Below, piece after piece: positions 9,635 to 19,289 of a stretch of DNA of 64,000 nucleotides. Position numbers and translations under genes: made by a program. The stretch lies in contig NZ_JPKG01000013.1 in assembly GCF_000735605.1 (NCBI RefSeq), positions 26,890 to 90,889 on the forward strand. Reading direction: 5' to 3'. This DNA comes from Allobosea sp. LC85 (GTDB lineage Bacteria; Pseudomonadota; Alphaproteobacteria; Rhizobiales; Beijerinckiaceae). The notes beneath the pieces were generated by a model, which was not told the origin of the DNA, searched no databases, and saw only the letters and a list, made by a program, of their open reading frames with translations. Position 1 is the first letter of the stretch; every line of letters begins with the position of its first letter.

Positions 9635-11401
9635 ATGAACCTGTTCGAGACCTTTTCCGCGCGCATCAACAGCGCCCTGACGCAGCTTGCCGATCGCGGC
9701 GCCATCCCGGCGGGGTTGTCCTTTGCCCGCGTCGTCGTCGAGCCGACGCGCGACCCGGCCCATGGCGATCTTGCGATCAATGCCGCGATGGTGCTGGCCA
9801 AGGAGGCCGGCACCAACCCGCGCGCTCTGGCGGCCTTGCTGGTCGAGGAACTCGCGCGTGATCCGGATGTGGCGAAGGCCGAGATCGCGGGGCCGGGCTT
9901 TATCAACCTGACGCTGCAACCGGCTGTTTTCACGGCGATTCTCAAATCCGCGATCGAAGCGGGCCTGGACCACGGCCGGGGCGCGCTCCGCCCCGATCCG
10001 AAGATCAATGTCGAATATGTCTCGGCCAATCCGACCGGGCCGATGCATGTCGGCCACGGCCGCGGCGCGGTCTTCGGCGATGCCTTGTCGAGCCTGCTCG
10101 CTTTTGCCGGCCACCAGGTTAGCCGCGAGTACTACATCAACGATGCCGGTGCGCAGGTCGATGTGCTCGCCCGCTCCGCTTTCCTGCGCTATCGCGAGGC
10201 GCTGGGCGAGGAGATCGGCGCAATCCCGGAAGGGCTCTATCCCGGCGACTATCTCAAGTCGGTCGGCGAAAACCTGGCCAGGACCTATGGCGAGAGCCTG
10301 CGCGGCAAGCCCGAGGCCGAGTGGCTCGTGCCGGTGCGCGCTGCCGCGATCGACGGCATGATGGCGATGATCCGGGACGATCTCGCTGCGCTTGGCGTCG
10401 TCCACGACGTCTTCTTCTCTGAGCGCTCGCTTCACGCGGTTGACGGCAATATCGATGCGGTGCGCGAGACGATCGAGGACCTGCGCTCGCGCGACCTGAT
10501 CTACGAAGGCCGCCTGCCGCCGCCCAAGGGGCAGAAGGACGAGGATTGGGAGGACCGAGAGCAGACCCTGTTCCGGGCCACACTGTTCGGCGACGATGTC
10601 GACCGGCCGCTGCTCAAGTCGGACGGCAGCTACACCTATTTCGCCAATGACATCGCCTATCACCGCTCGAAATTCGTCCGCGGCTACCGCGAGATGATCG
10701 ATGTCTGGGGCGCCGACCATGGCGGCTATGTCAAGCGCATGTCGGCCGCGGTGAAGGCGGTGACGCATGGCGAGGGCTCGCTCGACGTCAAGCTCTGCCA
10801 GCTCGTGCGGCTGCTGCGCAATGGCGAGCAGGTGCGCATGTCGAAGCGCTCCGGGGATTTCGTGACGCTGCGCGAAGTCATCGACGAGGTTGGCCGCGAT
10901 GCGGTGCGCTTCATGATGATCTTCCGCAAGAACGATGCGACGCTCGATTTCGATCTCGCCAAGGTCGTCGAGCAATCGAAGGACAATCCCGTCTTCTACG
11001 TCCAGTATGCCCATGCACGGTGCGCTTCGATCTTCCGGCAGGCGCGCGAGGCGTTCCCCGGCATCGATCTGTCGCCCGCGATGCTTGCGCAGGCGGACCT
11101 GTCGCGCCTGACCGACGAGGCGGAGATCGGCATCATCAAGATGATTGCTGCCTATCCAAGGATGATCGATGCAGCGGCCAGCGCGCATGAGCCCCATCGC
11201 GTGGCCTTTTTCGTGCATGAGCTGGCGAGCGCGTTCCACTCGTTATGGAACAAGGGCAAAGACTCGCCGCAATTACGGTTCGTTAATCAAACTGATCGAG
11301 AATCCACGGTAGCAAGACTGGCGTTCGTGCATGCGGTGCGCAGCGTCCTTGCCTCCGGTCTGGCTGTCGTCGGGGTTGCGGCGCCGGAAGAAATGCGTTG
11401 A
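9635..11401 (+). CDS. argS: Arginyl-tRNA synthetase
   Basis: Class I aminoacyl-tRNA synthetase charging tRNA-Arg. The protein has 588 residues from the ATG at 9635, close to the ~577 of E. coli; an in-frame ATG at 9620 is possible. The HIGH-type motif is HVGH at residues 138-141 and the KMSKS-equivalent is RMSKRSGDF. The N-terminal additional domain ([12 protein letters not shown]) and the C-terminal anticodon-binding DALR domain ([11 protein letters not shown]) are complete. Confidence 0.96.
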   Translation: MNLFETFSARINSALTQLADRGAIPAGLSFARVVVEPTRDPAHGDLAINAAMVLAKEAGTNPRALAALLVEELARDPDVAKAEIAGPGFINLTLQPAVFTAILKSAIEAGLDHGRGALRPDPKINVEYVSANPTGPMHVGHGRGAVFGDALSSLLAFAGHQVSREYYINDAGAQVDVLARSAFLRYREALGEEIGAIPEGLYPGDYLKSVGENLARTYGESLRGKPEAEWLVPVRAAAIDGMMAMIRDDLAALGVVHDVFFSERSLHAVDGNIDAVRETIEDLRSRDLIYEGRLPPPKGQKDEDWEDREQTLFRATLFGDDVDRPLLKSDGSYTYFANDIAYHRSKFVRGYREMIDVWGADHGGYVKRMSAAVKAVTHGEGSLDVKLCQLVRLLRNGEQVRMSKRSGDFVTLREVIDEVGRDAVRFMMIFRKNDATLDFDLAKVVEQSKDNPVFYVQYAHARCASIFRQAREAFPGIDLSPAMLAQADLSRLTDEAEIGIIKMIAAYPRMIDAAASAHEPHRVAFFVHELASAFHSLWNKGKDSPQLRFVNQTDRESTVARLAFVHAVRSVLASGLAVVGVAAPEEMR

Positions 11402-11488
11402 CGGCCAGGATCGCCGGCGGCGCGCAAAGTCGGTCAGATTGACCTTGCGTAGAGTTCGGCGTTCCATTCGGGCGCCGGCAACGCTGGA

Positions 11489-13150
11489 ATGGATCATACC
11501 ATGAGTGAGCCAGCTAGGAACCGTTTCGCCCTCGATCTCGATGACCTCGAGCGTCAGTTGCGCGGCGCGGCTCAGCCTCCAAAGGCAGGGGCGTCTGTCG
11601 ACCCGCTTGTCGAGTTGACCCGGATCGTCGGTCAGGATGACCCCCTGAAGGAACTTTTCTCGCCGCGAGCGGTTGCCGCTCCGGCGCAGCAGCAGGCGGC
11701 CGCCGCTGCGGCCTGGCCGGGCGCCCGGCAGCGCCAGGAGCCTTCTTTCGCTCACACGCCGGCGCAGCAGCCTGCTGCCGCCGACAATACGCAGCCCCCG
11801 GCTGATGTGCTGGGAGCGCTCGACGAGTTCGAGGCGCTGCTTCGCCGCGGAGATATCGCCCGCCCGGCGCCCGCCGACGAACCGGTTCGGCAGGCCGCGG
11901 TCTATGTTCCGACACCGGTCGAACAACCCGAGTCCTATCGCAACGCACGGCCGGAGCCCGCCCGCCCTGCGGGGCATGATGCACGTGACCTCGACGAGGA
12001 GCGTGCCAACGCACAGTATCAGGATTACGGCCACGATACGCAGGCGGACTATCCCGAGCCGCCGCTGATGGCCGAAGATGATTATCAGGATCTGCAGCCG
12101 CGGCGCTCGCGCAAGGGGCTCCGGGCTGCCGCGGCTGCGATTGCCGTCGCGGTGATCGGCGCTGGCGGCTACATGGCCTTCCGGGGCTCGCCCCTGACGA
12201 GCGACGGCCAGCCGCCGGTCATCTCGGCCGATGGCGGGCCGAGCAAGGTTGCGCCGACCAATCCCGGCGGAGCCGAGATCCCGAATCAGAACAAGCAGAT
12301 TTATGAGCGTGCCGGCGACAGCCCGTCGAACCCGACCAAGGTGGTCAGCCGGGAGGAGCAACCGGTCGATATCCAGCAGGCGGCACGCACGATGCCGGGC
12401 CGGATGGTCATGCCGGGACTCGGCTCGACGCCGCAGGGAGGCGCCAATGGCAATCCGTTGGCGCAGGCTCCGACGGCGCCTGAGCGCGGCTCCGTCTCGC
12501 CGGCTGAAGCTGGTCTGATCGCGACGCCTGGCGTACCAGGCCTCGGCGAACCACGGCGGGTCCGGACTGTCTCGATCCGTCCCGATGGCACGCCGGCGCC
12601 TCCGCCCGGCGCGAGCGCGGCCTACAGCAACGGCGCGGCAGGGCTCGCGACCGGCGCAGCGCCGACCAGGCTCGGGGGGAACCTGCCGCTCAATCCATCC
12701 TCGACCGCGAGCACCAATCCGCCGCGGCAGCGCACGGCTGCGACGCCGGCTGTGGCGCCTGAAGCACCCAAGGTTCAGGAGCGCGTCGCGACACCAGCGC
12801 CGGCGACCACTCCGGCTGCTCCGGCGCGTGTTGCAAATGCTGCTCCGACACCGGCTCCTGCCGCGGCGCCGACCCCGGCGACTGCTGCAATCCGCAGCGG
12901 TACCGGCGACTTTGCCGTGCAGCTCGCCGCGCCCGGCAGCGAAGCGGAAGCGCGCGCCGCATTCGCGGCCCTGCAGCGCAAATATCCCGGCCAGCTCGGC
13001 GGCCAGTCGCCGATCGTCAAGAAGACGGATCTCGCTGGTGGGAAGACGGTCTATCGCCTGCGCATCGGGCCCTATTCCCGCGAGGATGCGACGACGATGT
13101 GCACGCAGCTTCAGGCTGCCGGCGGCCAGTGCTTCATCGCCAAGAACTGA
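11489..13150 (+). CDS. SPOR-domain cell-envelope protein
   Basis: The 553-residue protein has a cytoplasmic acidic/Gln-rich N-terminus, one transmembrane helix near residue 210 (AAAAIAVAVIGAGGYMAF), a long Pro/Ala-rich periplasmic linker and a C-terminal SPOR domain over the last ~80 residues (FAVQLAAPGSEAEARAAF, VYRLRIGPYSREDA). SPOR domains bind denuded peptidoglycan at the septum, so a role in division or envelope remodelling is likely. It is the usual neighbour between argS and nagZ in this order. The start could also be the ATG at 11501. Confidence 0.88.
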   Translation: MDHTMSEPARNRFALDLDDLERQLRGAAQPPKAGASVDPLVELTRIVGQDDPLKELFSPRAVAAPAQQQAAAAAAWPGARQRQEPSFAHTPAQQPAAADNTQPPADVLGALDEFEALLRRGDIARPAPADEPVRQAAVYVPTPVEQPESYRNARPEPARPAGHDARDLDEERANAQYQDYGHDTQADYPEPPLMAEDDYQDLQPRRSRKGLRAAAAAIAVAVIGAGGYMAFRGSPLTSDGQPPVISADGGPSKVAPTNPGGAEIPNQNKQIYERAGDSPSNPTKVVSREEQPVDIQQAARTMPGRMVMPGLGSTPQGGANGNPLAQAPTAPERGSVSPAEAGLIATPGVPGLGEPRRVRTVSIRPDGTPAPPPGASAAYSNGAAGLATGAAPTRLGGNLPLNPSSTASTNPPRQRTAATPAVAPEAPKVQERVATPAPATTPAAPARVANAAPTPAPAAAPTPATAAIRSGTGDFAVQLAAPGSEAEARAAFAALQRKYPGQLGGQSPIVKKTDLAGGKTVYRLRIGPYSREDATTMCTQLQAAGGQCFIAKN

Positions 13151-13172
13151 TTGCCAGCTCCGAGTTGATCAG

Positions 13173-13204
13173 ACCGCCGGTGGCTCCTGCCACCGGCGGT
13201 TTTC
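13173..13204 (+). terminator. Rho-independent terminator after the SPOR gene
   Basis: A perfect 11-bp stem (ACCGCCGGTGG / CCACCGGCGGT) with a 6-nt loop is followed by TTTTCC. It lies 22 bp past the stop codon. Confidence 0.85.
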
Positions 13205-13346
13205 CTTTGCGGAGTCGCGCGCGCATGGCGCCGTGTCGTGCCGGGCTGCCAAGGGCTGGGCGTCCGGCATCGCGGCCAAAGACGTCCGCGTCGAATCCGG
13301 GTAGGGGATGCCCTGAAATGACGACACCGAACTCAGGAGGACATCC

Positions 13347-14444
13347 ATGGACCGCCGTACATTCGTCAAGGCTTCAGGGGCCGGAGTGGCAGCTGGCGGG
13401 GCGGCTATTGCCGCGCCCGCCATCGCGCAGGCCCAGCCGAAGGTCAGCTGGCGCCTGACGTCGAGCTACCCGAAGAGCCTCGACACGCTGTTCGGCATCA
13501 GCACGCAGATTGCCAAGCGCGTCGCGGAAGCGACCGATAACCAGTTCCAGATCCAGGTCTTCGCGCCGGGCGAGATCGTGCCGGCATTGCAGGCGCTCGA
13601 TGCCGTCCAAAACGGCACCGTCGAGTGCAGCAGCACGCTGTCGAGCTTCTATATCGGCAAGAACCCAGCCTTCGCTTTCGAGACCTCGCTGCCCTTCGGC
13701 TTGAACACGCGCCAGCACAATGCCTGGCTCTATCAGGGCGGTGGGCTCGAGCTCTGCCGCGCCTTCATGAAGACCTATAATCTCCACACCATCCCTTCGG
13801 GCAATACCGGGGCGCAGATGGGCGGCTGGTTCCGCAAGGAGATCAAGACGGTCGAGGATCTGAAGGGCCTGAAATTCCGTATTGCCGGCCTCGGCGGCAC
13901 AATCCTGTCCAAGCTGGGTGTCGTGCCGCAGCAGATCGGCGGCGGCGACATCTATCCGGCGCTGGAGCGCGGCACGATCGACGCAGCCGAATTCTCCGGC
14001 CCGCTCGACGATGAGAAGCTCGGTTTCCAGCGGGTCGCCAAGTACTATTACTATCCCGGCTTCTGGGAAGGCTGCGCCAATGTCAGCTTTATCGTGAACC
14101 TGGAAAAATGGGACGCGCTGCCGGCTTCGTACAAGGCCATCGTGGAAGCAGCCTGCGCCGAGGCCAACGCGCTTTGCGTCGCGAAATATGATCACGGCAA
14201 CCCCGATGCCCTGCTGCGCCTCGTCGCCAGTGGCGCGGAGCTCAGGCCGTTTCCGCAGGACGTGATGGTGGCCGCCTTCAAGGAAGCGCAGGCGCTCTAT
14301 GGTGAGTTAGCGGCCAGCAATCCGGCCTTCAAGACCTTCTATGATTCGTGGCTGCCGTACTGGCGCAAGGAACAGCTCTGGTTCCGAGTCGCAGAGCTGC
14401 CTTTCGACGCCTTCAACGCTGGTATGGCGCAGCAGATGCGCTGA
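13347..14444 (+). CDS. TRAP-type DctP solute-binding protein with Tat signal
   Basis: Periplasmic binding protein of a tripartite (TRAP) transporter, 365 residues. The N-terminus MDRRTFVKASG is a twin-arginine signal followed by a hydrophobic stretch and AxA-type cleavage near residue 28. The mature part (SSYPKSLDTLFG, GNTGAQMGGWFRKEI, PQQIGGGDIYPALERGTIDA, YYYYPGFWEG) closely follows the TakP type that binds 2-oxoacids. The partner membrane subunits DctQ and DctM are absent from this window. A Shine-Dalgarno AGGAGG precedes the start. Confidence 0.93.
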   Translation: MDRRTFVKASGAGVAAGGAAIAAPAIAQAQPKVSWRLTSSYPKSLDTLFGISTQIAKRVAEATDNQFQIQVFAPGEIVPALQALDAVQNGTVECSSTLSSFYIGKNPAFAFETSLPFGLNTRQHNAWLYQGGGLELCRAFMKTYNLHTIPSGNTGAQMGGWFRKEIKTVEDLKGLKFRIAGLGGTILSKLGVVPQQIGGGDIYPALERGTIDAAEFSGPLDDEKLGFQRVAKYYYYPGFWEGCANVSFIVNLEKWDALPASYKAIVEAACAEANALCVAKYDHGNPDALLRLVASGAELRPFPQDVMVAAFKEAQALYGELAASNPAFKTFYDSWLPYWRKEQLWFRVAELPFDAFNAGMAQQMR

Positions 14445-14476
14445 GCCTCCCTGGCTTTGCCAATCCGTTCGTGAAC

Positions 14477-14510
14477 GAAGCCCGGGGCCGGATGGTCCCG
14501 GGCTTCTTCC
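14477..14510 (+). terminator. Terminator-like hairpin after the DctP gene
   Basis: A perfect 10-bp stem (GAAGCCCGGG / CCCGGGCTTC) with a 10-nt loop is followed by TTCC. It lies 32 bp after the dctP stop. The T-run is short. Confidence 0.6.
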
Positions 14511-14583
14511 GTTGAGGCGTCAGAGCGGGAATCATGCGAGAAGACGGCTTCCGCTGCTTTGCAATCCGCTTCGGGCCTGCTTC

Positions 14584-15594
14584 ATGAAATCCCGCGCCTT
14601 CATCGCCGGGTGCCTCGGCACCAGCCTCACCCCTGACGAACGCGCCTTCTTCCGCGATGCCAGGCCCTGGGGCTTTATCGTCTTCAAGCGCAATACCCAG
14701 ACGCCGGAACAGACCGCGGCGCTGACAGCGGAGATGCGGGAGACCGTCGGCTGGCATGCGCCGATCCTGATCGATCAGGAGGGCGGCAGGGTCCAGCGCA
14801 TGGGGCCGCCGCACTGGCCGGCCTATCCGCCGGCGCAAGCCTTCCATGGGATCAACGACCCCGTGCAGCAGCGCGAGATCGTGCGGCTGGCGGCGCGGCT
14901 GATGGCGCATGATCTCAAGGCCGTCGGCATCGATGTCGATTGCCTGCCGGTGCTCGACGTGCCGATCTCGGGCAGCCATGACGTGATCGGCAATCGCGCC
15001 TATGCCCATGACCCCGACATGGTCGCGCGCCTCGGCCGCGCGGCGGCGGAGGGACTTCTGGCGGGCGGCGTGCTCCCGGTAGTCAAACACATGCCCGGCC
15101 ATGGCCGGGCGCGGGCCGACAGCCACCACGACCTGCCGGTGATCGACGCCTCGCTCGAGGCGCTGCGCGGACATGATTTCCGACCGTTCCGACACCTCGC
15201 CGACATGCCGATGGCAATGACGGCACATGTCGTGTTCACGGCACTGGATCAAAGGCATCCGGCCACGGTTTCGCGCCGGGTCGTGAAGGAGATCATGCGT
15301 GGCGAACTCGGCTTCGACGGCCTGATCATGACCGATGATATCTCGATGAAGGCGCTCTCAGGCGGCTTCGCCGAGAAGGCGCGGGCGGCGATGCGCGCCG
15401 GTGTCGATGTGGTGCTGCATTGCCATGGCATCATGGAGGAGATGATCGCCGTGGCAGGCGCGGTGCCGGACATGACGGGGGCACGCGCCCGCCGCGCCGC
15501 GATGGCGCTCGCCCGAATCCGGCACGAGCCCGAACCGCTCGATGTGGAGGCTGCGCGCGCCCAGGTGACGAGCGCCCTTGCGTTGGGCGGCTGA
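14584..15594 (+). CDS. nagZ: Beta-N-acetylhexosaminidase (NagZ)
   Basis: Family 3 glycoside hydrolase that removes GlcNAc from peptidoglycan fragments during recycling in the cytoplasm. The 336-residue protein has no signal peptide. The signature KHMPGHGRARADSH is at residues 168-181, including the histidine of the flexible catalytic loop, and the nucleophile is Asp251 in IMTDDISM. Substrate-binding ILIDQEGGRVQR lies near 61-72. The start at 14584 matches the family N-terminus. It heads the nagZ-scpA-scpB run. Confidence 0.94.
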   Translation: MKSRAFIAGCLGTSLTPDERAFFRDARPWGFIVFKRNTQTPEQTAALTAEMRETVGWHAPILIDQEGGRVQRMGPPHWPAYPPAQAFHGINDPVQQREIVRLAARLMAHDLKAVGIDVDCLPVLDVPISGSHDVIGNRAYAHDPDMVARLGRAAAEGLLAGGVLPVVKHMPGHGRARADSHHDLPVIDASLEALRGHDFRPFRHLADMPMAMTAHVVFTALDQRHPATVSRRVVKEIMRGELGFDGLIMTDDISMKALSGGFAEKARAAMRAGVDVVLHCHGIMEEMIAVAGAVPDMTGARARRAAMALARIRHEPEPLDVEAARAQVTSALALGG

Positions 15595-15643
15595 TAGTCG
15601 GAACCTGCGTTCTCAGGGGTGACAGCTTGGGGACGCGGCGGGA

Positions 15644-16462
15644 ATGGACGCCGAACTGCCGTTCGACGACGAGGCCAGACCGGCGCGCACTGACGGCGAG
15701 CCGGCGCTGCTCGTCGATGTCGACGGCTATGAAGGCCCGCTCGATCTGCTGCTCGACCTTGCCCGACGGCAGAAGGTCGATCTGCATCGCATCTCGATCC
15801 TGGCGCTTGCCGAACAGTATCTTGCCTTCGTCGAACAGGCGAGGGCGCTCAGACTTGAACTTGCCGCCGACTATCTGGTGATGGCGGCCTGGCTCGCCTA
15901 TCTGAAGTCGCGCTTGCTCTTGCCCGAACCACCGAAGGGCGAGGAGCCGAGCGCGGCGGATCTGGCGACGGCGCTGGCCCTGCGATTGCGCCGGCTGGAG
16001 GCGATCCGCGCGGCGGCGCGGCGGCTGGCCTCCCGGGAAAGGCTTGGGCAGGACGTCTTCGCCCGTGGTGCGCCGGAGGCGATCATCGCCGGTGCGCGCC
16101 CGGTCTGGGAGGCTGAACTCTACGATCTGCTTTCCGCCTATGGCCAGCAACGCCAGAAACGAGCGCAGATGCATATATCCGTCGGGCACCGCATGGTCTG
16201 GTCCCTGGTCGAGGCGCGCGAGGTGTTGCAACGACTGGTCGGCGAGGCGGCAGACTGGACAGCGATCGACTCCTACCTGACGCGCTACATGGCGAGCCAC
16301 GGCCTGCCGCAAGGCGAAATGCGCGCAACGGTTCGTGCTTCTGCGCTGTCTGCCATGCTGGAGATGGTGCGCGAGGGAATTCTCGATCTGCGCCAGGATG
16401 GTGCCTTCACTCCGCTCTATATCCGCCGGCGCTCGGCGCGGCCCCCGACCCTGCCGTTATGA
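15644..16462 (+). CDS. scpA: Segregation and condensation protein A
   Basis: Kleisin subunit of the bacterial SMC-ScpAB condensin. The 272-residue protein shows the N-terminal kleisin motif GYEGPLDLLLDLARRQKVDL near residue 28, then LAADYLVMAAWLAYLKSRLLLP. The C-terminal winged-helix region (LEMVREGILDLRQDGAFTPLYI) contacts the SMC head. It is followed by scpB 7 bp downstream, so the two are very likely cotranscribed. Confidence 0.95.
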   Translation: MDAELPFDDEARPARTDGEPALLVDVDGYEGPLDLLLDLARRQKVDLHRISILALAEQYLAFVEQARALRLELAADYLVMAAWLAYLKSRLLLPEPPKGEEPSAADLATALALRLRRLEAIRAAARRLASRERLGQDVFARGAPEAIIAGARPVWEAELYDLLSAYGQQRQKRAQMHISVGHRMVWSLVEAREVLQRLVGEAADWTAIDSYLTRYMASHGLPQGEMRATVRASALSAMLEMVREGILDLRQDGAFTPLYIRRRSARPPTLPL

Positions 16463-16469
16463 TGGCCTG

Positions 16470-17177
16470 ATGACGATGTCTGCGGCGCCTGAGCGGATCG
16501 AGGATGATGAGGGCGGCGAGGCTCAGCTCTTCGCCCAGTCGCTGCGCATCGTCGAGGCGCTGCTCTTCGCATCGGCCGTGCCGCTCTCGGAAGAGGAACT
16601 CAGCCATTCGGTGCCGGCGGGTGTCGCGGTACGGCAACTGCTTGCCCGGCTCACGGACATCTACGCGACGCGTGGCGTCAATCTGCGGCAGGTCGCCGGC
16701 AAATGGGCGTTCCGCACCGCGCCGGACCTCGGATACCTGCTCGCGGCCGAGGCCGAGCCGCCGCGCAAATTGTCGCGGGCGGCGCTCGAAGTGCTGGCGA
16801 TCATTGCCTATCACCAACCGGTGACGCGGGCCGAGATCGAGGAAATCCGGGGCGTTGCCACCGCCAAGGGCACGCTCGACATCCTGCTCGAAGCGGGGTG
16901 GGTCAGATTGCGCGGGCGTCGTCGGACGCCTGGCCGGCCGGTGACCTATGGCACCACGCCGGGCTTCCTCGATCATTTCGGGCTCGACCGCATCGACGAC
17001 CTTCCTGGCCTCGACGAGCTGAAGGGCTCGGGCTTCATCGAGGGGCGGCTCTCGAAGGATCTGACCGTGCCGATTCCCGATGACGGTCCCGATCTGCAGG
17101 AGGACGAGGATCCGCTCGGCGATCTCTTCACCCCGCTTGACGACGGCGGCGACCCGCCCCACACCCCGGACGAGTGA
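16470..17177 (+). CDS. scpB: Segregation and condensation protein B
   Basis: KITE-family partner of ScpA, 235 residues from the ATG at 16470. Two winged-helix domains are recognisable, with the signature AALEVLAIIAYHQPVTRAEI at about residues 109-128 followed by GVATAKGTLDILLEAGWVRLRGRR and TTPGFLDHFGLD. The C-terminal ~50 residues are acidic and Pro-rich. Start choice: MTM, with a second in-frame ATG at 16476. Confidence 0.95.
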   Translation: MTMSAAPERIEDDEGGEAQLFAQSLRIVEALLFASAVPLSEEELSHSVPAGVAVRQLLARLTDIYATRGVNLRQVAGKWAFRTAPDLGYLLAAEAEPPRKLSRAALEVLAIIAYHQPVTRAEIEEIRGVATAKGTLDILLEAGWVRLRGRRRTPGRPVTYGTTPGFLDHFGLDRIDDLPGLDELKGSGFIEGRLSKDLTVPIPDDGPDLQEDEDPLGDLFTPLDDGGDPPHTPDE

Positions 17178-17179
17178 AG

Positions 17180-17196
17180 TCGGGGACATTCCCCGA
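17180..17196 (+). terminator. Small hairpin after scpB
   Basis: A perfect 7-bp stem (TCGGGGA / TCCCCGA) with a 3-nt loop starts 3 bp after the scpB stop. There is no T-run, so it may stabilise the 3' end or terminate weakly. Confidence 0.4.
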
Positions 17197-17228
17197 TTAT
17201 CGTCCCGGGCGACCGAACGGAGCCACGA

Positions 17229-17271
17229 GGTCCATGCCCGAGCGTTTACGATCGAGGTTTTGGCATGGACC
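17229..17271. promoter_or_regulatory. 10-bp inverted repeat in the leader of the ABC ATPase gene
   Basis: GGTCCATGCC at 17229-17238 and its exact complement GGCATGGACC at 17262-17271 are separated by 23 nt, about 130 bp upstream of the ABC ATPase start. This could be an operator half-site pair or an RNA stem in the leader. No known riboswitch is recognised. Confidence 0.4.
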
Positions 17272-17398
17272 CTGGCTCTCAGCCGTGTTTTGCCCAGGAT
17301 GATGGGTGGTTTCGATGGAGCATCCTTTGGCGCGTAGCGAGGGCGTGGCGCGGTGGCTGAGCTGGGGCCGGCGCGGGACAGCGGGTGCAGCCATTCCG

Positions 17399-18439
17399 AT
17401 GTCGCTCGCCTTCGAAGGCGTCACCCAGCGCTTCGGTGAGGTGACTGCGCTCGAGGACGTGACGCTCGCGATCGCCCCCGGTGAAATCGTGGCCCTGCTC
17501 GGGCAGTCGGGCTGCGGCAAGACGACGCTGCTTCGACTGGCGGCCGGCGTCGAGCGGCCCAGTGCAGGCAAGGTGCTGCTCGAAGGTCAGGATGTTTCGG
17601 CTCCTGATGCGTTCATCGAGCCGGAGAAGCGTGGCGTGGGCCTGGTCTTCCAGGATTATGCGCTGTTCCCGCACCTCAATGTGCTGGAGAACGTCCGCTT
17701 CGGCCTGCGTGGCTATGACGATGCTTCGGCGCAAGCGACCGCGCTGCGCGCCATTGCCCGTGTCGGTCTGGCGGATCTGGCCGAGGCTTATCCACATATG
17801 CTTTCGGGCGGCGAGCAACAGCGCGTGGCGCTGGCGCGAGCGGTGGCGCCGCGCCCCGGGGTGCTCCTGATGGACGAGCCCTTCTCCAATCTCGATCGCC
17901 GCCTGCGCGATGTGGTGCGGGACGAAACCGCCGCATTGCTGCAGGAAACCGGGGCAACCTCGATCATCGTCACCCATGATCCTGAGGATGCGATGCGGAT
18001 CGCCGATCGGATCGTGCTGATGCGGTCAGGGCGGATCGTCCAGATCGGGACCAGCGAAGAGCTCTACCGAAAGCCTGTCAGCCTCTTTGCGGCCCGATTT
18101 TTCTGCGATTTTACCGAGATCAACGGCATAGCCGAGCGCGGCGCGGTGGAAACGCCGGTCGGGAGATTTGCAGCGCCGGGCCTTGCCGATGGGCAGGAGG
18201 CCGTGGTCTGCGTCAGGCCGCATGCGATCAGGCTGGTGCCAAAAGGGTTCTGCCTGCCGGCGCGCGTGGTGATGCGGCGCTTTCTCGGTGAGGTCGACCA
18301 TTTGCTGCTCGCCGTCGGCGGGCTTGAAAAGCCGCTAGTCGGACGGGTCTCGCTGCCGGGCTCGATCCGGGAAGGCGAGGACATCGGTATCGATATTCAG
18401 TCGGACGAAGTTCTTGTGTTCGCCTCGGGGGACACATAG
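17399..18439 (+). CDS. ABC transporter ATP-binding protein, FbpC/PotA-like
   Basis: The 346-residue ATPase is of the iron/spermidine/sulfate importer class. Walker A GQSGCGKT is at 35-42, the Q-loop in [12 protein letters not shown], signature LSGGEQ at 135-140, Walker B LLMDEP near 156-161, and the switch histidine in VTHDPEDA. The C-terminal ~100 residues are a TOBE-like regulatory domain. No permease or binding-protein gene is nearby, so its partners must be encoded elsewhere. It sits between scpB and tatA, which are normally neighbours. The ATG at 17399 begins the conserved domain. Confidence 0.9.
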   Translation: MSLAFEGVTQRFGEVTALEDVTLAIAPGEIVALLGQSGCGKTTLLRLAAGVERPSAGKVLLEGQDVSAPDAFIEPEKRGVGLVFQDYALFPHLNVLENVRFGLRGYDDASAQATALRAIARVGLADLAEAYPHMLSGGEQQRVALARAVAPRPGVLLMDEPFSNLDRRLRDVVRDETAALLQETGATSIIVTHDPEDAMRIADRIVLMRSGRIVQIGTSEELYRKPVSLFAARFFCDFTEINGIAERGAVETPVGRFAAPGLADGQEAVVCVRPHAIRLVPKGFCLPARVVMRRFLGEVDHLLLAVGGLEKPLVGRVSLPGSIREGEDIGIDIQSDEVLVFASGDT

Positions 18440-18457
18440 GTTCCGGCACAAGCACTT

Positions 18458-18479
18458 GGCGCAGGTGGGAGCCTGCGCC
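18458..18479 (+). terminator. Hairpin between the ABC ATPase gene and tatA
   Basis: A perfect 8-bp stem (GGCGCAGG / CCTGCGCC) with a 6-nt loop lies midway in the 65-bp gap, 25 bp before the tatA start. It lacks a T-run, so it is a possible weak terminator or processing site. Confidence 0.35.
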
Positions 18480-18504
18480 GCACCGGTATTCGGAGGAGTT
18501 TGCC

Positions 18505-18747
18505 ATGGGTGGCGTCAGTATCTGGCACTGGATCGTCGTCGGCGTCATCGTGATGCTGTTGTTCGGGCGCGGCAAGGTTTCCGAACTGATGGGCGACGTT
18601 GCCAAGGGGATCAAGTCGTTCAAGAAGGGCATGGCCGAAGACGAGCCGACCACGCCGCCGCCTGCTGCGACCACGGCTGACCCGAAGATCATCGATCACG
18701 CGCAGCCTGCCAATTCCGCCACGGCGAAGGCCGAACACAAGGCCTGA
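18505..18747 (+). CDS. tatA: Sec-independent translocase protein TatA
   Basis: The 80-residue protein has one N-terminal membrane helix ([17 protein letters not shown]), the conserved FGRGKVSEL hinge and an amphipathic helix ([15 protein letters not shown]), followed by a polar tail. TatA polymerises to form the pore that passes folded twin-arginine substrates. A strong ribosome site (GGAGGAG) lies upstream. It opens tatABC. Confidence 0.95.
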   Translation: MGGVSIWHWIVVGVIVMLLFGRGKVSELMGDVAKGIKSFKKGMAEDEPTTPPPAATTADPKIIDHAQPANSATAKAEHKA

Positions 18748-18794
18748 CGCCGCGCCGCCAGCGAGCGGCGAGGGGTTGAGAGGACGAGCCGTCG

Positions 18795-19289
18795 ATGTTC
18801 GACATCGCCTGGAGCGAATTGATGCTGATCGGGGCGGTTGCGCTCGTCGTGATCGGCCCCAAGGACCTGCCGAAAGCCATGCGGACCGCCGGTCAGGCGA
18901 TCGGCAAGGTTCGCCGCATGGCCGGCGAATTTCAGAGCCAGTTCAACGACGCCATGCGCGAAGCCGAACTGGACGATCTGAAGAAGCAGGTCGAGGATGT
19001 CGGCGGTTCGGTGCAGAGCGCGCTCAACACCGATTTCAAGCCGATCGATTCGATCAAGGACGATTCCAGCACGCCCGCCGCCGGTGCCCGTGACGACGCG
19101 GCGCTGAAGGAGGCGGAGGCTACGCTCGCCGCCCTGCCGGGGCCGGAGCCCTTGCCCGAGATCGTCATCGAGCCCGCGCCGATCGCGGAACCGGAGCCTG
19201 AACCCGAGGTCAAGCCGAAGGCGCCGCGCAAGCGCGCTTCGTCGAAGAAGGCCAAGGTCAGTGAGCCGGATGAAGGGAGCCCGGCATGA
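18795..19289 (+). CDS. tatB: Sec-independent translocase protein TatB
   Basis: The 164-residue protein begins [26 protein letters not shown], the TatB membrane helix and hinge, followed by an amphipathic helix ([19 protein letters not shown]) and a long acidic/Pro/Lys tail. TatB forms the substrate receptor with TatC. Its stop overlaps the tatC start by 4 bp, so the two are translationally coupled. Confidence 0.95.
   Translation: MFDIAWSELMLIGAVALVVIGPKDLPKAMRTAGQAIGKVRRMAGEFQSQFNDAMREAELDDLKKQVEDVGGSVQSALNTDFKPIDSIKDDSSTPAAGARDDAALKEAEATLAALPGPEPLPEIVIEPAPIAEPEPEPEVKPKAPRKRASSKKAKVSEPDEGSPA

Noticed and set aside
8191..11239. Long minus-strand open frames opposite dgt and argS
   Set aside because: Antisense shadows of two well-conserved enzymes; no domains in their translations.
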